Origin: Bromus sterilis
Lineage: Eukaryota > Streptophyta > Magnoliopsida > Poales > Poaceae
Direction: 5' to 3'
Assembly (NCBI GenBank): GCA_950022295.1
Contig: OX465598.1
Location: forward strand, 5,456,001 to 5,520,000
Length of the DNA: 64,000 nt
In this document: positions 34,776 through 46,300 of the stretch, one piece after another
How positions within the stretch are numbered: position 1 is the stretch's first letter
Layout of the letters: each line of letters starts with the position of its first letter
Translations under genes and position numbers: made by a program
Notes under the pieces: model-generated
The model's database searches: none
Seen by the model: the letters and a program-made list of their open reading frames with translations, nothing else
What the model was told of the DNA's origin: nothing

Positions 34776-34862
34776 GGCCGGAAAGTTGTTTTAACCCATC
34801 TTCACTAAAAATACTGTTCTCACTTCCAAAACCCCGTTGGGGTTTGGACCCAAAAACCGCCT

Positions 34863-37800
34863 GAGCGGCACCCCTTGTCGGTCTCGATCGATCCAAATTA
34901 TAACCGGCACCCCAAGTCGACAGCGTCTGAACGCGTCCTCCGACCGGCGAGCCCCACGTGACATAAACGCATGGGGGTGGAAGAAGGCCGGTCAGCGTAG
35001 GTTCTATCTCCGGCCTCCAATCTACTCTCCCTCTGCAGAATGGCGCACAACAATGAGGCCGGCGGATCTCTCAAGCGGCGTGGTTGCTCGAGCGGTATGA
35101 TCTTCTCGTGAAGCCAGACTACAGGCTTCCATGGGGGTGGAGGCCGAGCCTCGTGTCGTGCCGCCGCTGCCCATCGGTCCAGACATAACCAAATTATGTT
35201 CGGTTCCCGCCCATGTTTGTAGACTTGCTTGGGAGCGCCAGGCAACGTTCGAAAACATCCTCCAACAGGCGGGTCCTACATGGCATAGATGCGTGGGGAG
35301 ACATAAGATAGGTCAGCGTAGATTTATGGCTTGATGGGGGTTTCCTCTGACATACGGGCCCCACAAAGTAGACAACAAAGAATTTTTATTATTCTATATG
35401 TTAATAAAGAAAAATAAATCAAAATTGAAGGATGAAGAAAAAAGAACGAGGAAACAACCCGAGCGGCACCCCCTATTAGTCTGGACCGATCCAAATTATA
35501 TCCGGCACCCCAAGTTCAGAGACCAGTTCCGGAGCACTCGACAACGTCTGAACGTGTCCTCTGACCGGCGAGCCCCACGTGGCATAAATGCATGGGGCGG
35601 AAGAAGGCCGGTCAGCGTAGATTCTATCTCCGGCCTCCAATCTACTCTCCCTCTGCAGAATGGCGCACAACAATGAGGCCGGCGGATCTCTCAACGCCTA
35701 CCGGGGCCACACCCTCCTCGACGCGGCGTGGTTGTTCGAGCGATATGATCTTCTCGTGCCGTCGGAAGGCCGAGCCTCGTGTCGTGCCGTCGCTGCCCAT
35801 CGGTCCAGACATAACCAAATTATGTCTGGTTCCCGCCCATGTTTGGAGACTTTCTCGGGAGCGCCAGACAACGTTCGAAAACATCCGCCAACAGACGGGT
35901 CCCACATAGCATAGATGCCTGGGGAGACATAAGATTGGTCAACGTAGATTTATGGCTTGATGGGGGATTCCTCATACGGGCCCCACAAAGTAGACAACAA
36001 AGAATTTTTATTATTCTATATGTTAATAAAGCAAAATAAAACAAAATTCAAGGATGAAGAAAAAAGAACGATGAAACCAACCGAGCGGCACCCCCTATAA
36101 GTCTGGACCGATACGAATTATATACAACACCCTAAGTTCAGAGACCAGTTCCGGAGCACTCGACAGCGTCTGAATGTGTCCTCTGACCGGCGAGCCCCAC
36201 GTGGCATAAATGCATGGGGCGGAAGAAGGCCGGTCAGCGTAGATTCTATCTCCGGCCTCCAATCTACTCTCCCTCGGCAGAATGGCGCGCAACAATGAGG
36301 CCGGTGGATCTCTCAACGCCTACCGGGGCCACATCCTCCTCGACGCGGCATGGTTGTTTGAGCGATATGATCTTCTCGTGCCGTCGGAAGGCCGAGCCTC
36401 TTGTCGTGCCGCCGCTGCCCATCGGTCCAGACATAACCAAATTATGTCTGGTTCCCGCCCATGTTTGGAGACTTTCTCGGGAGCACCAGACAACGTTCAA
36501 AAACATCCGCCAACAGACGGGTCCCACATGGCATAGATGCGTGGGGAGACATAAGATCGTTCAACGTAGATTTATGGCTTGATGGGGGTTTCCTCTGGTA
36601 TACGGGCCCCAGAAAGTAGACAACAAAGAATTTTTATTATTCTATATGTTAATAAAGCAAAATAAAAAAAATTCAAGGATGAAGAAAAAAGAACGATGAA
36701 ACCACCCGAGCGGCACCCCCTATCAGTCTGGACCGATCCAAATTATATCCGGCACCCCAAGTTCACAGACCAGTTCCGGAGCACTCGACAGCGTCTCAAC
36801 GCGTCCTCCGACCGGCGAGCCCCACGTGGCATAAACGCATGGGGCGGAAGAAGGCCGGTCGGCGTAGATTCTATCTCCGCCCTCCAATCTACTCTCCTTC
36901 GGCAGAATGCCGCACAACAATGAGGCCGACGGATTTCTCAACGCCTACCGGGGCCACACCCTCCTCGACGCGGCGTGGTTGTTTGAACGGTATGATCTTC
37001 TCGTGACGTCGGAAGGCCGAGCCTCGTGTCGTGCCGCCACTACCCATCGGTCTAGACATAACCAAATTATGTCCGGTTCCCGCCCATGCTTGGAGACTCT
37101 CTCGGGAGCGCCAGACAATGTTCGAAAACATCCGCCAACAGACAGGTTCCAAATGGCATAGATGCATGGGGAGACATAAGATCGGTCAGCTAGCGTAGAT
37201 TTATGGCTTGATGGGGGTTTCCTCTAACATACAGGCCCCACAAAGTAGACAACAAAGAATTTTTATTATTCTATATGTTAATAAAGAAAAATAAAAGAAA
37301 ATTCAAGGATGAAGAAAAAAGAACGAGGAAACCACCCGAGCGGCACCCCTTATCAGTCTGGACCGATCCAAATTATATCTGACACCCCAAGTTCAGAGAC
37401 CAGTTTCGGAGCACTCGACAGCCTCTGAACGTGTCCTCTCACCGGCAAGCCCCACGTTGCATAAATGCATGGGGCGGAAGAAGGCCGGTCAGCGTAGATT
37501 CTATCTCCGGCCTCCAATCTACTCTCCCTTGGCAGAATGACGCACAACAATGAGGCCGGCGGATCTCTCAACGCCTACCGGGGCCACACCCTCCTCGACG
37601 AGGCGTGGTTGTTCGATCGATATGATCTTCTCGTGCCGTTGAAAGGCCGAGCCTCGTGTCGTGCCGCTGCTGCCCATCGGTCCAGACATAACCAAATTAT
37701 GTCTGGTTCCCGCCCATGTTTGGAGACTTTCTAAGGAGCGCCAGACAACGTTCGAAAACATCCGCCAACAGACGGGTCCCACATGGCATAGATGCGTAGG

Positions 37801-39873
37801 GAGACATAAGATCGGTCAACGTAGATTTATAGCTTGATGGGGGTTTCCTCTGAGAAACGGGCCCCACAAAGTAGACAACAAAGAATTTTATTATTCTATA
37901 TGTTAATAACGCAAAATAAAAGAAAATTCAAGGATGAAGAAAAAAGAACGATGAAACCACCCGAGCGGCACCCCCAATCAGTCTAGACCGATCCAAATTA
38001 TATCCGGCACCCCAAGTTGAGAGACCAGTTCCGGAGCACTCGACAGCGTCTGAACGTGTCCTCTGACCGGCGAGCCCCACGTGGAATAAATGCATGGGAC
38101 GGAAGAAGGCTGGTCAGCGTAGATTCTATCTCCGGCCTCCAATCTACTCTCCCTTGGCAGAATGGCGCACAACAATGAGGCCGGCGGATCTCTCAACGCC
38201 TACCGGGGCCACACCCTCCTCGACGCGGCGTGGTTGCTCGAGCGATATGATCTTCTCGTGTCGTCGGAAGGCCGAGCCTCGTGTCGTGCCGCCGCTGCCC
38301 ATCGGTCCAGACATAACCAAATTATGTCTGGTTCCCGCCCATGTTTGGAGACTTGCTCGGGAGCGCCAGACAACGTTCAAAAACATCCTCCAATAGGCGG
38401 GTCCCACATGCCATAGATGTGTGGGGAGATATAAGATTGGTCGGCGTAGATTTATGGCTTGATGGGGGTTTCCTCTGACATACGGGCCCCACAAAGTAAA
38501 CAACAAAGAATTTTTATTATTCTATATGTTAATAAAGAAAAATAAAACAAAATTCAAGGATGAAGGAAAAAAGAACGAGGAAACCACCCGAGCGGCACCC
38601 CCTATCAGTCTGGACCGATCCAAATTATATCCGGCACCCCAAGTTCAGTGATCAGTTCCGCAGTACTCGACATCGTCTCAATGCGTCCTCCTCCCGGCGA
38701 GCCCCACGTGACATAAACACATGGGGCGGAAGAAGGCCGGTCAGCGTAGATTCTATCTCCGGCATCCAATCTACTCTCCCTCGGCAGAATGGCGGAAAAC
38801 AATGAGGCCGACGGATCTGCCAACGCCTATCGGGGCCACATCCTTCTCTACACAGCGTAGTTGTTCGATCGGTATGATCTTCTTGTGCCGTCGGACTACT
38901 GGGTTCCGTGGGGGTGGAGGCCGACCCTCGTGTCGTGCCGCCGCTGCCCATCGGTCCAGACATAACCAAATTATGTCCCGTTCCCACCCATGTTTGGAGA
39001 CTTGCTAGGGAGCGCCAAACAACGTTTCAAAACATCCTCCAACAGGAGGGTCCCGCATGGCATACATGCCTGGGGAGACATAAGATCGGTCAGCGTAGAT
39101 TTAAGGCTTGATGGGGGTTTCCTCTGACATACGGGCCCCACAAAGTAGACAACAAAGAATTTTGTTATTCTATATTTTAATGAAGAAAAATAAAACAAAA
39201 TTCAAGGATGAAGAAAAAAGAACGATGAAACCACTCGAGCGGCACCCCTATCAGTCTGGACCGGTCCAAATTATATCTGGCACCCCAAGTTCAGTGACCA
39301 GTTCCACAGCACTCGACAGCGTCTCAACGCGTCCTCCGACTGGCGAGCCCCACGTGGCATAAACGCATGGGGCGGAAGAAGGCCGGAGAGCGTAGATTCT
39401 ATCTCCGGCATCCAATCTACTCTCCCTCGGCAGAATGGCGCAAAACAATGAGGCCGGCGGATCTATCAACGCCTATCGGGGCCACATCCTCCTCGACGCG
39501 GCGTGGTTGTTCGAGCGGTATGATCTTTCGTGTCGTCGGACTACGGACTTCCGTGGGGGTGGAGGCCGAGCCTCGTGTCGTGGCGCCGCTGCCCGTCTGT
39601 ACAGAAATGACCAAATTATGTCTCGTTCCTCCCATGTTTGGAGACTTGCTCGGGAGCGCCGACAACGTTCGAAAACATCCTCCAACAGGCGGGTCCCACA
39701 TGGCATAGATGCGTGGGGAGACATAAGATCGGTCAACGTAGATTTATGGCCTGATGGGGGTTCCCTCTGACATATGGCCCCACAAAGTACACAACAAATA
39801 AAGTTTTTATTCTATATGTTAATAGCAAAATAAAACAAAATTCAAGGGTGAAGAAAAAAGAACGAGGAAACCA
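34863..39873. repeat. Eight-copy tandem array of a ~625-bp dimeric unit
   Basis: Counting from GAGCGGCACCCC, units start at 34863, 35461, 36083, 36708, 37338, 37963, 38590 and 39237 and end near 39873; lengths 598, 622, 625, 630, 625, 627, 647 and ~637. Each unit has two diverged half-units that align over ~150 bp (CCAAATTATATCCGGCACCC against CCAAATTATGTCCGGTTCCC; CCCCACGTGGCATAAACGCA against CCCACATGGCATAGATGCG; both then GGTCAGCGTAGATT) and an AT-rich linker (GTAGACAACAAAGAATTTTT). An ATG-started frame beginning HNNEAGG is 84 codons long in copies 2, 3, 4 and 6, shortened in 5 and broken in 1, 7 and 8. I cannot assign it to a known satellite or transposon; its protein-like frame could be a captured gene start. 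Confidence 0.92.
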
Positions 39874-40915
39874 GTTTCATTTTAGCTGAGTTATATATAT
39901 AGGGTATAGAAAACTTTTTTTGCACCCACAATTTTTTTATTTTGGCAAGTCAAAAAAAATATCATGTTACTTGTGTAAATAGTGTATGTTCATATTGACC
40001 CATAGGAGAAAACTCATTTTTTGTAGGGTTCAAAAGATACAGGATGAGTATAGAATAACTATTCTACACCCTGAGTGTCAAATAGCGCGACCCATACCCC
40101 ACTTATTTTGCACTCTCGTACGGAATAACTATTCTGCACAACTTCGTGAACTTCCCATTGTAACTGCGGTGAACTTCGTATTACGTTGTCCATGAACCTC
40201 CGAGTGTTCGTGAAAATTGAGTTTTTTAGCATATTTATACCAATACGGGGAACAAATTAGTGTGCCACCCCTAGACCGTTTTTTATAATAACTCTGTAAT
40301 GGTTGCATTGTTGTCTTGTTGTTTCAGGATTGTTCTTTTGTACAATTAATCCGCTTTCATTGTCAGCATCTTACACGTGGCCGGAAGCGACACACATCTG
40401 TCTCACACTACCTGGAGAGAGAGAGGGCAAGTACGTTTCAGTCTTTCTATCTTCTCTCTCGCAATTTCCTCCTATAGTGGAGTCATCGACGCAACCGCCC
40501 CACGCTCCGCTCCGTTCTGCCCACGATCGCCAGTAATCCGTATCAAGTCTACATGCCCGCCCCCCGCGTCCCAACTCCTCCCTCTCGGTTGGCTTCCGTG
40601 CCGCCTTGTATCGATGGAGGTTTGGAGTACATTCATTTAGAGTAACATGTGTTCTTTTTATATGATTACGTGAACTTATCATTCTGTCTAGAGTGAACAT
40701 CTGTATATTATGTATGTGGACTTCATTTTGGTCTTCGTGGGACATCAACTTTTTTACTTTTGAGCTTATTTATTGTTGCTTCTGAACTTTGCGAAAAAAA
40801 TTGTTCCTCTTTCTTTTTTATGTTTACGTGTTCTATATTTCTGTGCATCCGATGAGAGCATTATGCGATCTCTAAGTGAAACTAATTCTGAATATCCTTC
40901 GGTTCCATTTCTCAG
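39874..40915 (+). other. 5' non-coding part of the Ulp1-type transposon gene
   Basis: AT-rich with 'gtgaacttc' phrases that recur in the introns further on (43130-43200), so it probably belongs to the same transposon. It contains a CT-rich block with short frames (40420-40640) but no recognisable domain. No terminal inverted repeat was found next to the tandem array. Confidence 0.4.
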
Positions 40916-43900
40916 CGACGTGTTGCTGCTGGCTTTGATGATACGCCCGGCGGTGTGGGTTCTAGCAGGTCAGGTCATGAGCGGCGTAGTACCGGCCCTC
41001 TATTTGATTCAACTCCTACGAAGGGCCTGATACGTCCAAAACGTATCTATTTTACCGAACACTTTTGCTATTGTTTTACATCTAATTTGTATGATTTGGA
41101 TGGAACTAACACGGACTAACGCTATTTTCAGCAGAATTGCCCTGTTGTCTTATTTTTGTGGAGAAAGTCAACTTTCGGGAAAATCCCCAAAACTGTGGCA
41201 AACTTCCTATTTTTTTTAGAAGACCCACGGAGCTAGAAGGAGAGTCGGAGGTGGCGCACCAGGCCACCACGCCACACCCCGGCCCGGCTGGGGTGGGACC
41301 ACGCCCTCCAGTGGCATGGTCGCCTCGGTGGCCCACCGACGCTGCTCTTTCAACTACTTAAGCCTCTGACCTAAAAATGTCGGGGAGTTCGTCATATTGC
41401 ACAGAAACACACCCGAGCGCTGCCGGCTCCTCGAAACCCAATTCGGGTATCATAAATTCCTATTCTTGCACCCTAGAGGGACGGGAAGGAGGAGATCATC
41501 GCCATCGTCATCGCCATCACCTCTCCATCAACCGTCCATGATTCCCCCATCCATGTGTGAGTAATCCCCGTTGTAAGCTGAGAGGGATGTTAGGAAATGG
41601 ATGAGATCGTTCATGTAATAATTTCCAGATTGTTAGGGCATTGTGCCTAGTATCTATTGTTAGTGCTATCTATCGCCGTTGCAACTTGTTGTGCTTAATG
41701 CTTGTAACTAGGGTCTGATTACCACGATCTCCGATTTGAACATGTTATTGTATCATGAAGATAATTGTGTTTTAGATCATACCTACAAGTTGTATACACA
41801 TGTCATTGTCCCAAACCCGAGGCCCCAAAGTGACAACAATTGGGATAACCGGCGGGGAAGGCTGTGATGTCAGCATTATATGTGTTTATTAAGTGTTAAT
41901 GCTTTGCTCCGGTACTTTATTAAAAGGAGTACCTTAATTGCTAGTAGTTTCCATTGAAGCCCCACTTCAATGGGCTGGCAGGACAGAAGATATTGTGCAA
42001 GTTTCTCATTGCGAGCATGTACGGCTACATACCGAACACATGTCTATGTTTATTTTAGTACTTGGATGCTTTATTATTGTTTTCGGCAAGTGCCATGTGT
42101 TATGATTATTATATGAACTATCTGATCCATGCAACGCCCGTACACATGTTCTTCTGCCTATAGTATTTTTAATCCTGATGTTTACTAAGATTATTACTGT
42201 TGTCTATGTTACACTGTTGCTATTGTTACTTCACTATTGTTGTTGTTACATCATTGTTGCTACTGATAAGTTGTGTCACGTAAGTTAACTTTCAGGTGCA
42301 TCTGAAATGAAAATTCATCTGCCAAGGCTTATATTTATTCTTTGGCCCCCCTTGTCTCAAATCAATAAATTTATATTTTACTTCCCTCAAAAACTGTGGC
42401 GATCCCCTATACTTTTGGGTCATCATGGCCTCGACAACGAGGGTGGAAATGTATGTGCTGTTTTGCATGGTTTTTTATGCGTGTTGATCATTTTGTGTAT
42501 TTGGAATCTTTTTTTTATGAATCAAGTACTTTTTTATGCAGGTAAATAATCCTGATCCTGCTCGGTCTCCTTCCCGTGACCGCACCCATGTGTTTGAGGA
42601 CACGCCATCGCATAGTGTTGATAGGTATGAGATTGTTACGCAGTCTCAGAATGTTCAAGAACAGCTCGATAAATATGTTGCGGCTCGTGCGGCAAGGGAA
42701 GCTATGTATGAGAAGGATTTGAAAGCATATTACAGGACGAAATCGCTGAGGACGAACGAACATGTTTCAAGTCCTGCAGCGTCCCCACATGCCACCCCAG
42801 AATTTGCTCATTCATCGCATGCCCATCCCGAAGATGCTCCTGCATCACCAGTACGACCAAAGAGAACTAGAAGAGTTGTTGCTAAGAGAAGGGTTCATGT
42901 TTCTCCACCCCCCTGCGGGAATGCACGTTGGGGGCGTAAGTGTCCTGCAAACAGCAACACTGATGAAGATGGTGGTTCCAGTCCTCGATATCGTATAAAA
43001 CGCTCGAGAATCGATGGCAGTACATATTCTCCCGTTGAGCATTTTGAAAATGATGATTCTGTTGAAGAAATTGTCAAGGATGAGGTAGTATTTTGTGCTT
43101 CTTATTGTTTTATTTTTATATTTTTAGTCATCATGAACCCCCTTTTTTATTTGTCATGAACTTCTCTTTCGGTGTATAACGAACTTCCTATTTTTGTCCC
43201 TTTTTATGCTTTTTCATTTTTTCTGTCTTTTTTGCATTTGTGTACACTTTTTTTAAGCATTGTTTTTTATTACTTTTTGTCGTTCAGGTATATGGAAGGA
43301 AGAGGAAGATGCTTTTCGCTAACCCTAGCGGTTCGAATTTGAAGTTCTCGAAAAAAATGATAAAGAGGCCCTAGGGCCGAAAAAAGAAAAATGAAGAGGG
43401 TGGAAGTGGACAGAAAAGGTTTCAACAAACTGTTCTATGCTCTATTCGTATAGTTCATTCTACGGCTGCATTACTGAAAGATTCTCACCGTTCAAAGGTC
43501 CGTGCTGGCGATTTTGGTTTTGTGTTTGACTGGGTCCTTGAGGGCAATGTAAGCCGCGTCTTAATGTGTTTCTTGATGTTGTCAATTGACGCATCAAACA
43601 TGACTATCAACTTTGGAGGCGGCAGGTCCTGAAAATGACCAGAGAGGCTGTTCACTAGATCTTTGGTTTCCCCATTGGTGGTATCGCAGCTCCCAGGCCA
43701 TCTGACACTTGCCACCGTGACACACTTGCCCTGCTGAAGAGAGAACTTGGGTTGAAAGGCACCATAACCATCAAGGAACTAGCGAGCATGTTAGCAAACC
43801 TTGTAAACAACGATGACAAAGTTGATTTGTCTGTGAAGGTATTCTATGCTATTCTGTTTAACCAGCTTATCTTCCCAGGTCCAGCCCCTCGTATTGGCAG

Positions 43901-44090
43901 GGAGGTTGTTATGCTCACATACGTGGATGATGAGGTAATGGCCCAGAGTGATTACTTCTAGATGGTTGTTGATGAGCTGAAGAGAGCAGCAATAAAATAT
44001 TAGGATTCAAGTATTGCATAGGCTGGGCCTGAAGATTGTGGTCTGGTGCTGACATTCATGTATCTGGACAGCTGCAAATGTGATGGTAGT
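40916..44090 (+). pseudogene. Ulp1-associated transposon gene remnant, three exons visible
   Basis: Exon A (40916-41027 plus 42431-42450 across a solo LTR) gives RRVAAGFDDTPGGVGSSRSG to KGLDNEGGN. Exon B (42542-43084) is Ser/Pro/basic-rich (RTHVFEDTPSHSVDRYEIVT, AKRRVHVSPPPCG). Exon C starts at 43288 and, through one TAG and later frameshifts, gives GFVFDWVLEGNVSRVLMCFL, NMTINFGGGRS, ELASMLANLVNNDDKVDLSV and PRIGREVVMLTYVDDEV. This region is typical of the domain upstream of Ulp1-like cysteine proteases in plant transposons (MULE/Kaonashi-type and some CACTA). The protease itself is not seen; sequence switches near 44095. Splice sites at all three exon edges are AG/GT. Confidence 0.65.
41028..42425 (+). 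mobile_element. Gypsy (Athila-type) solo LTR
   Basis: It starts TGATACGTCCAAAACGTATC and ends CTATACTTTTGGGTCATCA (1398 bp). Flanks gggcc (41023-41027) and tggcc (42426-42430) form a 5-bp target-site duplication with one mismatch. No internal domain is present. Removing it and one flank copy restores a continuous exon frame in the surrounding transposon gene. Confidence 0.88.
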
Positions 44091-44093
44091 TTT

Positions 44094-44300
44094 TTTTACC
44101 ATGGATTAGCCACACATCCTTGTTGATGGAACTAACCTGTAAGAGCTGGGAAACTTGTTGCAGCTGGCTCCAAGCCTCAACAGAGAGAGGAGTGTGGAAG
44201 ATTTCATCCCAATTGGAAGCAGCTTTTGCTTTTTGGACAGAGATGGTCTTGTCCTTCGCAAAAGAGAACAGTTCACTTCGGTTGTATCCCTCACAACTGC
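44094..44300 (-). pseudogene. LINE ORF2 fragment, inverted
   Basis: The minus frame has LFSFAKDKTISVQKA, WDEIFHTPLSVEAWSQLQ and KDVWLIHGKK, the segment between RT and zf-RVT in plant L1-type LINEs. It is head-to-head with plus-strand LINE sequence that begins a few bases to the right. Confidence 0.6.
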
Positions 44301-45110
44301 GTGTGAGTCTGTATGCGGTTGATTTTGCATTATTTATATCTCCCTTTGAGATTAACATTGAAGTTTGGACGCAAATGCTGTATACTTCTAGGAGCGCCTC
44401 TGGTTTAATTAAGTGCTAACCTTGATAAGAGTAGAGTTTACCCTATATGCGGAGAGGGGGTGGATCTACAGGAAATGCCACAAAATTTCCCAATCACGGT
44501 GCTGCAATTCCCTTGCAACCATGTCGTCGTTCCATTAAAATACAAGAAGATCACAAGAAATGATGTGCATCCCATTATGGAATCTGGACAAGATGGCCTC
44601 TAAGCTACCGCGGTGGCATGGCAAACTGCTTTCCAGAGATGCTCGTTGAGGCTGGTTAACTCAGTCCTTTCTGCCATCCCTACATATCTCATCTCAGTGT
44701 TCAAAACTTCAAATTGAATAACTTGCCCATCAAACAAATTGACAAGCTCTGAAGAAATTTCATATGTAGATCAAAACCGGATGCTTCGAGAGGGCTAGCT
44801 CTTGTCAACTGAGCTAATGTATTCCGCCTCAAGAATCTGGGAGGCCTCCGTGTGCTAGACATCAAGAATTTTGTGTGCTATATTCGAAGTCGATGGAAGT
44901 GAGTTGAGAAGCAAAGGGAGGCAAGGATGTGGAGTGGCTCCTCTATTCCTTGTGATGAGGCTGACAATGCACTGTTCAGTGCATCCACCACGCACGGTGC
45001 ATCTTGGCATCCCCGATGGTAGATGGCCAAGCTCCAAAAGTTCTAGCCCTTGGTTTGTTTCCATTGTGCACCAAAACGAGAGTTCGTGTGTCGAGCATCT
45101 CTAACCGATC
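44300..45110 (+). pseudogene. LINE RT fragment with many stops
   Basis: Degenerate frames give YAVDFALFISPFEINIEV (YxDD-motif region, Asp to Val change), SVLSAIPTYLISVFK, and NLGGLRVLDIKNFVCYIRSR with SGSSIPCDEADNALFSAST, the usual RT palm-to-thumb and post-RT order of plant LINEs. Heavily mutated. Confidence 0.6.
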
Positions 45111-46055
45111 CCTTATAATATAGTGGAGTATAACCTGGAGAACACTTAGTGGATTATAATTTTATAACGTTATGGGTGACCGGACCTACCCGATCCCCTT
45201 AATATAGTGGAGTATAACAATATTCACCGCGAGGTCCAAGGTCACCGTACGGGGTCATCACGGTCGATAAGGGGGCTTTATGTGAGTCACGCCGACCAAA
45301 GAGATCCTTCACGTGAAAAAAAACACGTCGTCCATACAACAGCAACCGCCGCCGCAATCCCACATCACATGCCGGAGGAAGCTTTGGCCGCCACGCGCAT
45401 TCTGCGACGTCCCCGAATGCGGGATCCCAAGATCCACTACCACCGGCGCCGCCATGAGGACCCATCATCTGGCCGGTCATCCCCGGCAGAGGGGCCGCAG
45501 CCGCCGCCATGTTCGAACCCGGGCCGAAGTCACCGACGCATCTTCCAAGACCGGATCCGGGCCGTACCGTCGTCTTGCCATCATCTGGATCCCCGTGTTG
45601 GCCAGGGGCATGCCGCCGCACGCCGCCAGCCACGTCGTCGCGGTTCGCTACCCCGTCAGAAGGCCGCCGTCAGCCTCGCCGGCACGTCATCCTAGGCCGT
45701 CGCACGCCACGCCACGCCACCACGCCGACCCAGGCCGCCACGCACCACGCCGTCGCTGGACGCCGCGCGCCGCCACACCATCGCTGCCGGCCACGTCGCC
45801 ATGAGCCGCGGGAGGAAGAGGCCCGCAACCGCCGACGCCACGCGGGCTTTTCCCGGCGACACTAGGCGGCGGCGGCGGGAGATAAGGGGGGGGGGGGGGG
45901 GGGTTGGGGGCGGACGAGGCTGGCAGGGACGCCCTGGTGCGGCACGGCAGCGCCGCACGGGAGCAGGTTTATGGTTGGGGTTGGGAGCGGGTCGCGTCCT
46001 CCTTGGGAGAACGGTCCTCGTACCCTTGATCAGGTACCTAATTGGTGAGCGACCC
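45111..46055. other. GC-rich stretch of unknown origin with a poly-G run
   Basis: It lies between two plus-strand LINE fragments and may be an insertion into that LINE. It is very GC-rich with overlapping open frames on both strands (for example minus 45633-45199, 144 codons), which is expected from base composition alone. A run of about 17 G lies at 45887-45903. A 28-bp direct repeat (ATAGTGGAGTATAAC) occurs at about 45105 and 45190. No domain recognised. Confidence 0.4.
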
Positions 46056-46059
46056 CCGC

Positions 46060-46300
46060 CCTTTCCTCAAATGTCCAAGATTCGACCTTCATCACCTCTT
46101 GGTGGAACGATCTCACTTGCCCTTTGGCGGATGAGGATAATGTCACCCCAATCTACATTTGCTGGCACCTTTGGATGGAGCGCAACATTCGGGTGTTCGA
46201 GCATGTCTCCCTTCCAGCCGACGACGTTCTTCAGCTCACAAGACCACCTGATACCCACAACAACAATGCACTCTCTTTCGAACTGTGAGAATGAACCACC
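46060..46300 (+). pseudogene. LINE ORF2 C-terminal fragment
   Basis: One frame reads STFITSWWNDLTCPLADED and YICWHLWMERNIRVFEHVSL, the 'W-x-x-W-x-x-R-N-x-R-x-F' stretch near the end of plant LINE ORF2. Probably the distal part of the fragment at 44300-45110. Confidence 0.5.

Larger units (their letters stand above)
33757..34797 (-). repeat. Tandem duplicate of the BURP promoter, exon 1 and intron 1
   Basis: The block repeats 33183-33756 in the same orientation: an intron-1 copy (33757-33850), exon-1 copy, leader with CA/GT tract, TATA box, 68-bp repeats and the terminal GGCCGGAAAGTTGTTT motif. It differs by a foldback at exon 1, a 409-bp MITE and point changes. It contains no BURP domain, so it is a promoter-plus-first-exon duplicate only. 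Confidence 0.88.

Noticed and set aside
35476..39736. Recurring 72- and 87-codon minus-strand frames in the tandem array.
   Set aside because: They are the antisense of the repeat unit and recur only because the DNA repeats; no family recognised.
45199..45865. Long overlapping frames on both strands in the GC-rich block.
   Set aside because: Very GC-rich DNA lacks stop codons by composition; no domain, no splice or start context, and the frames compete with each other.
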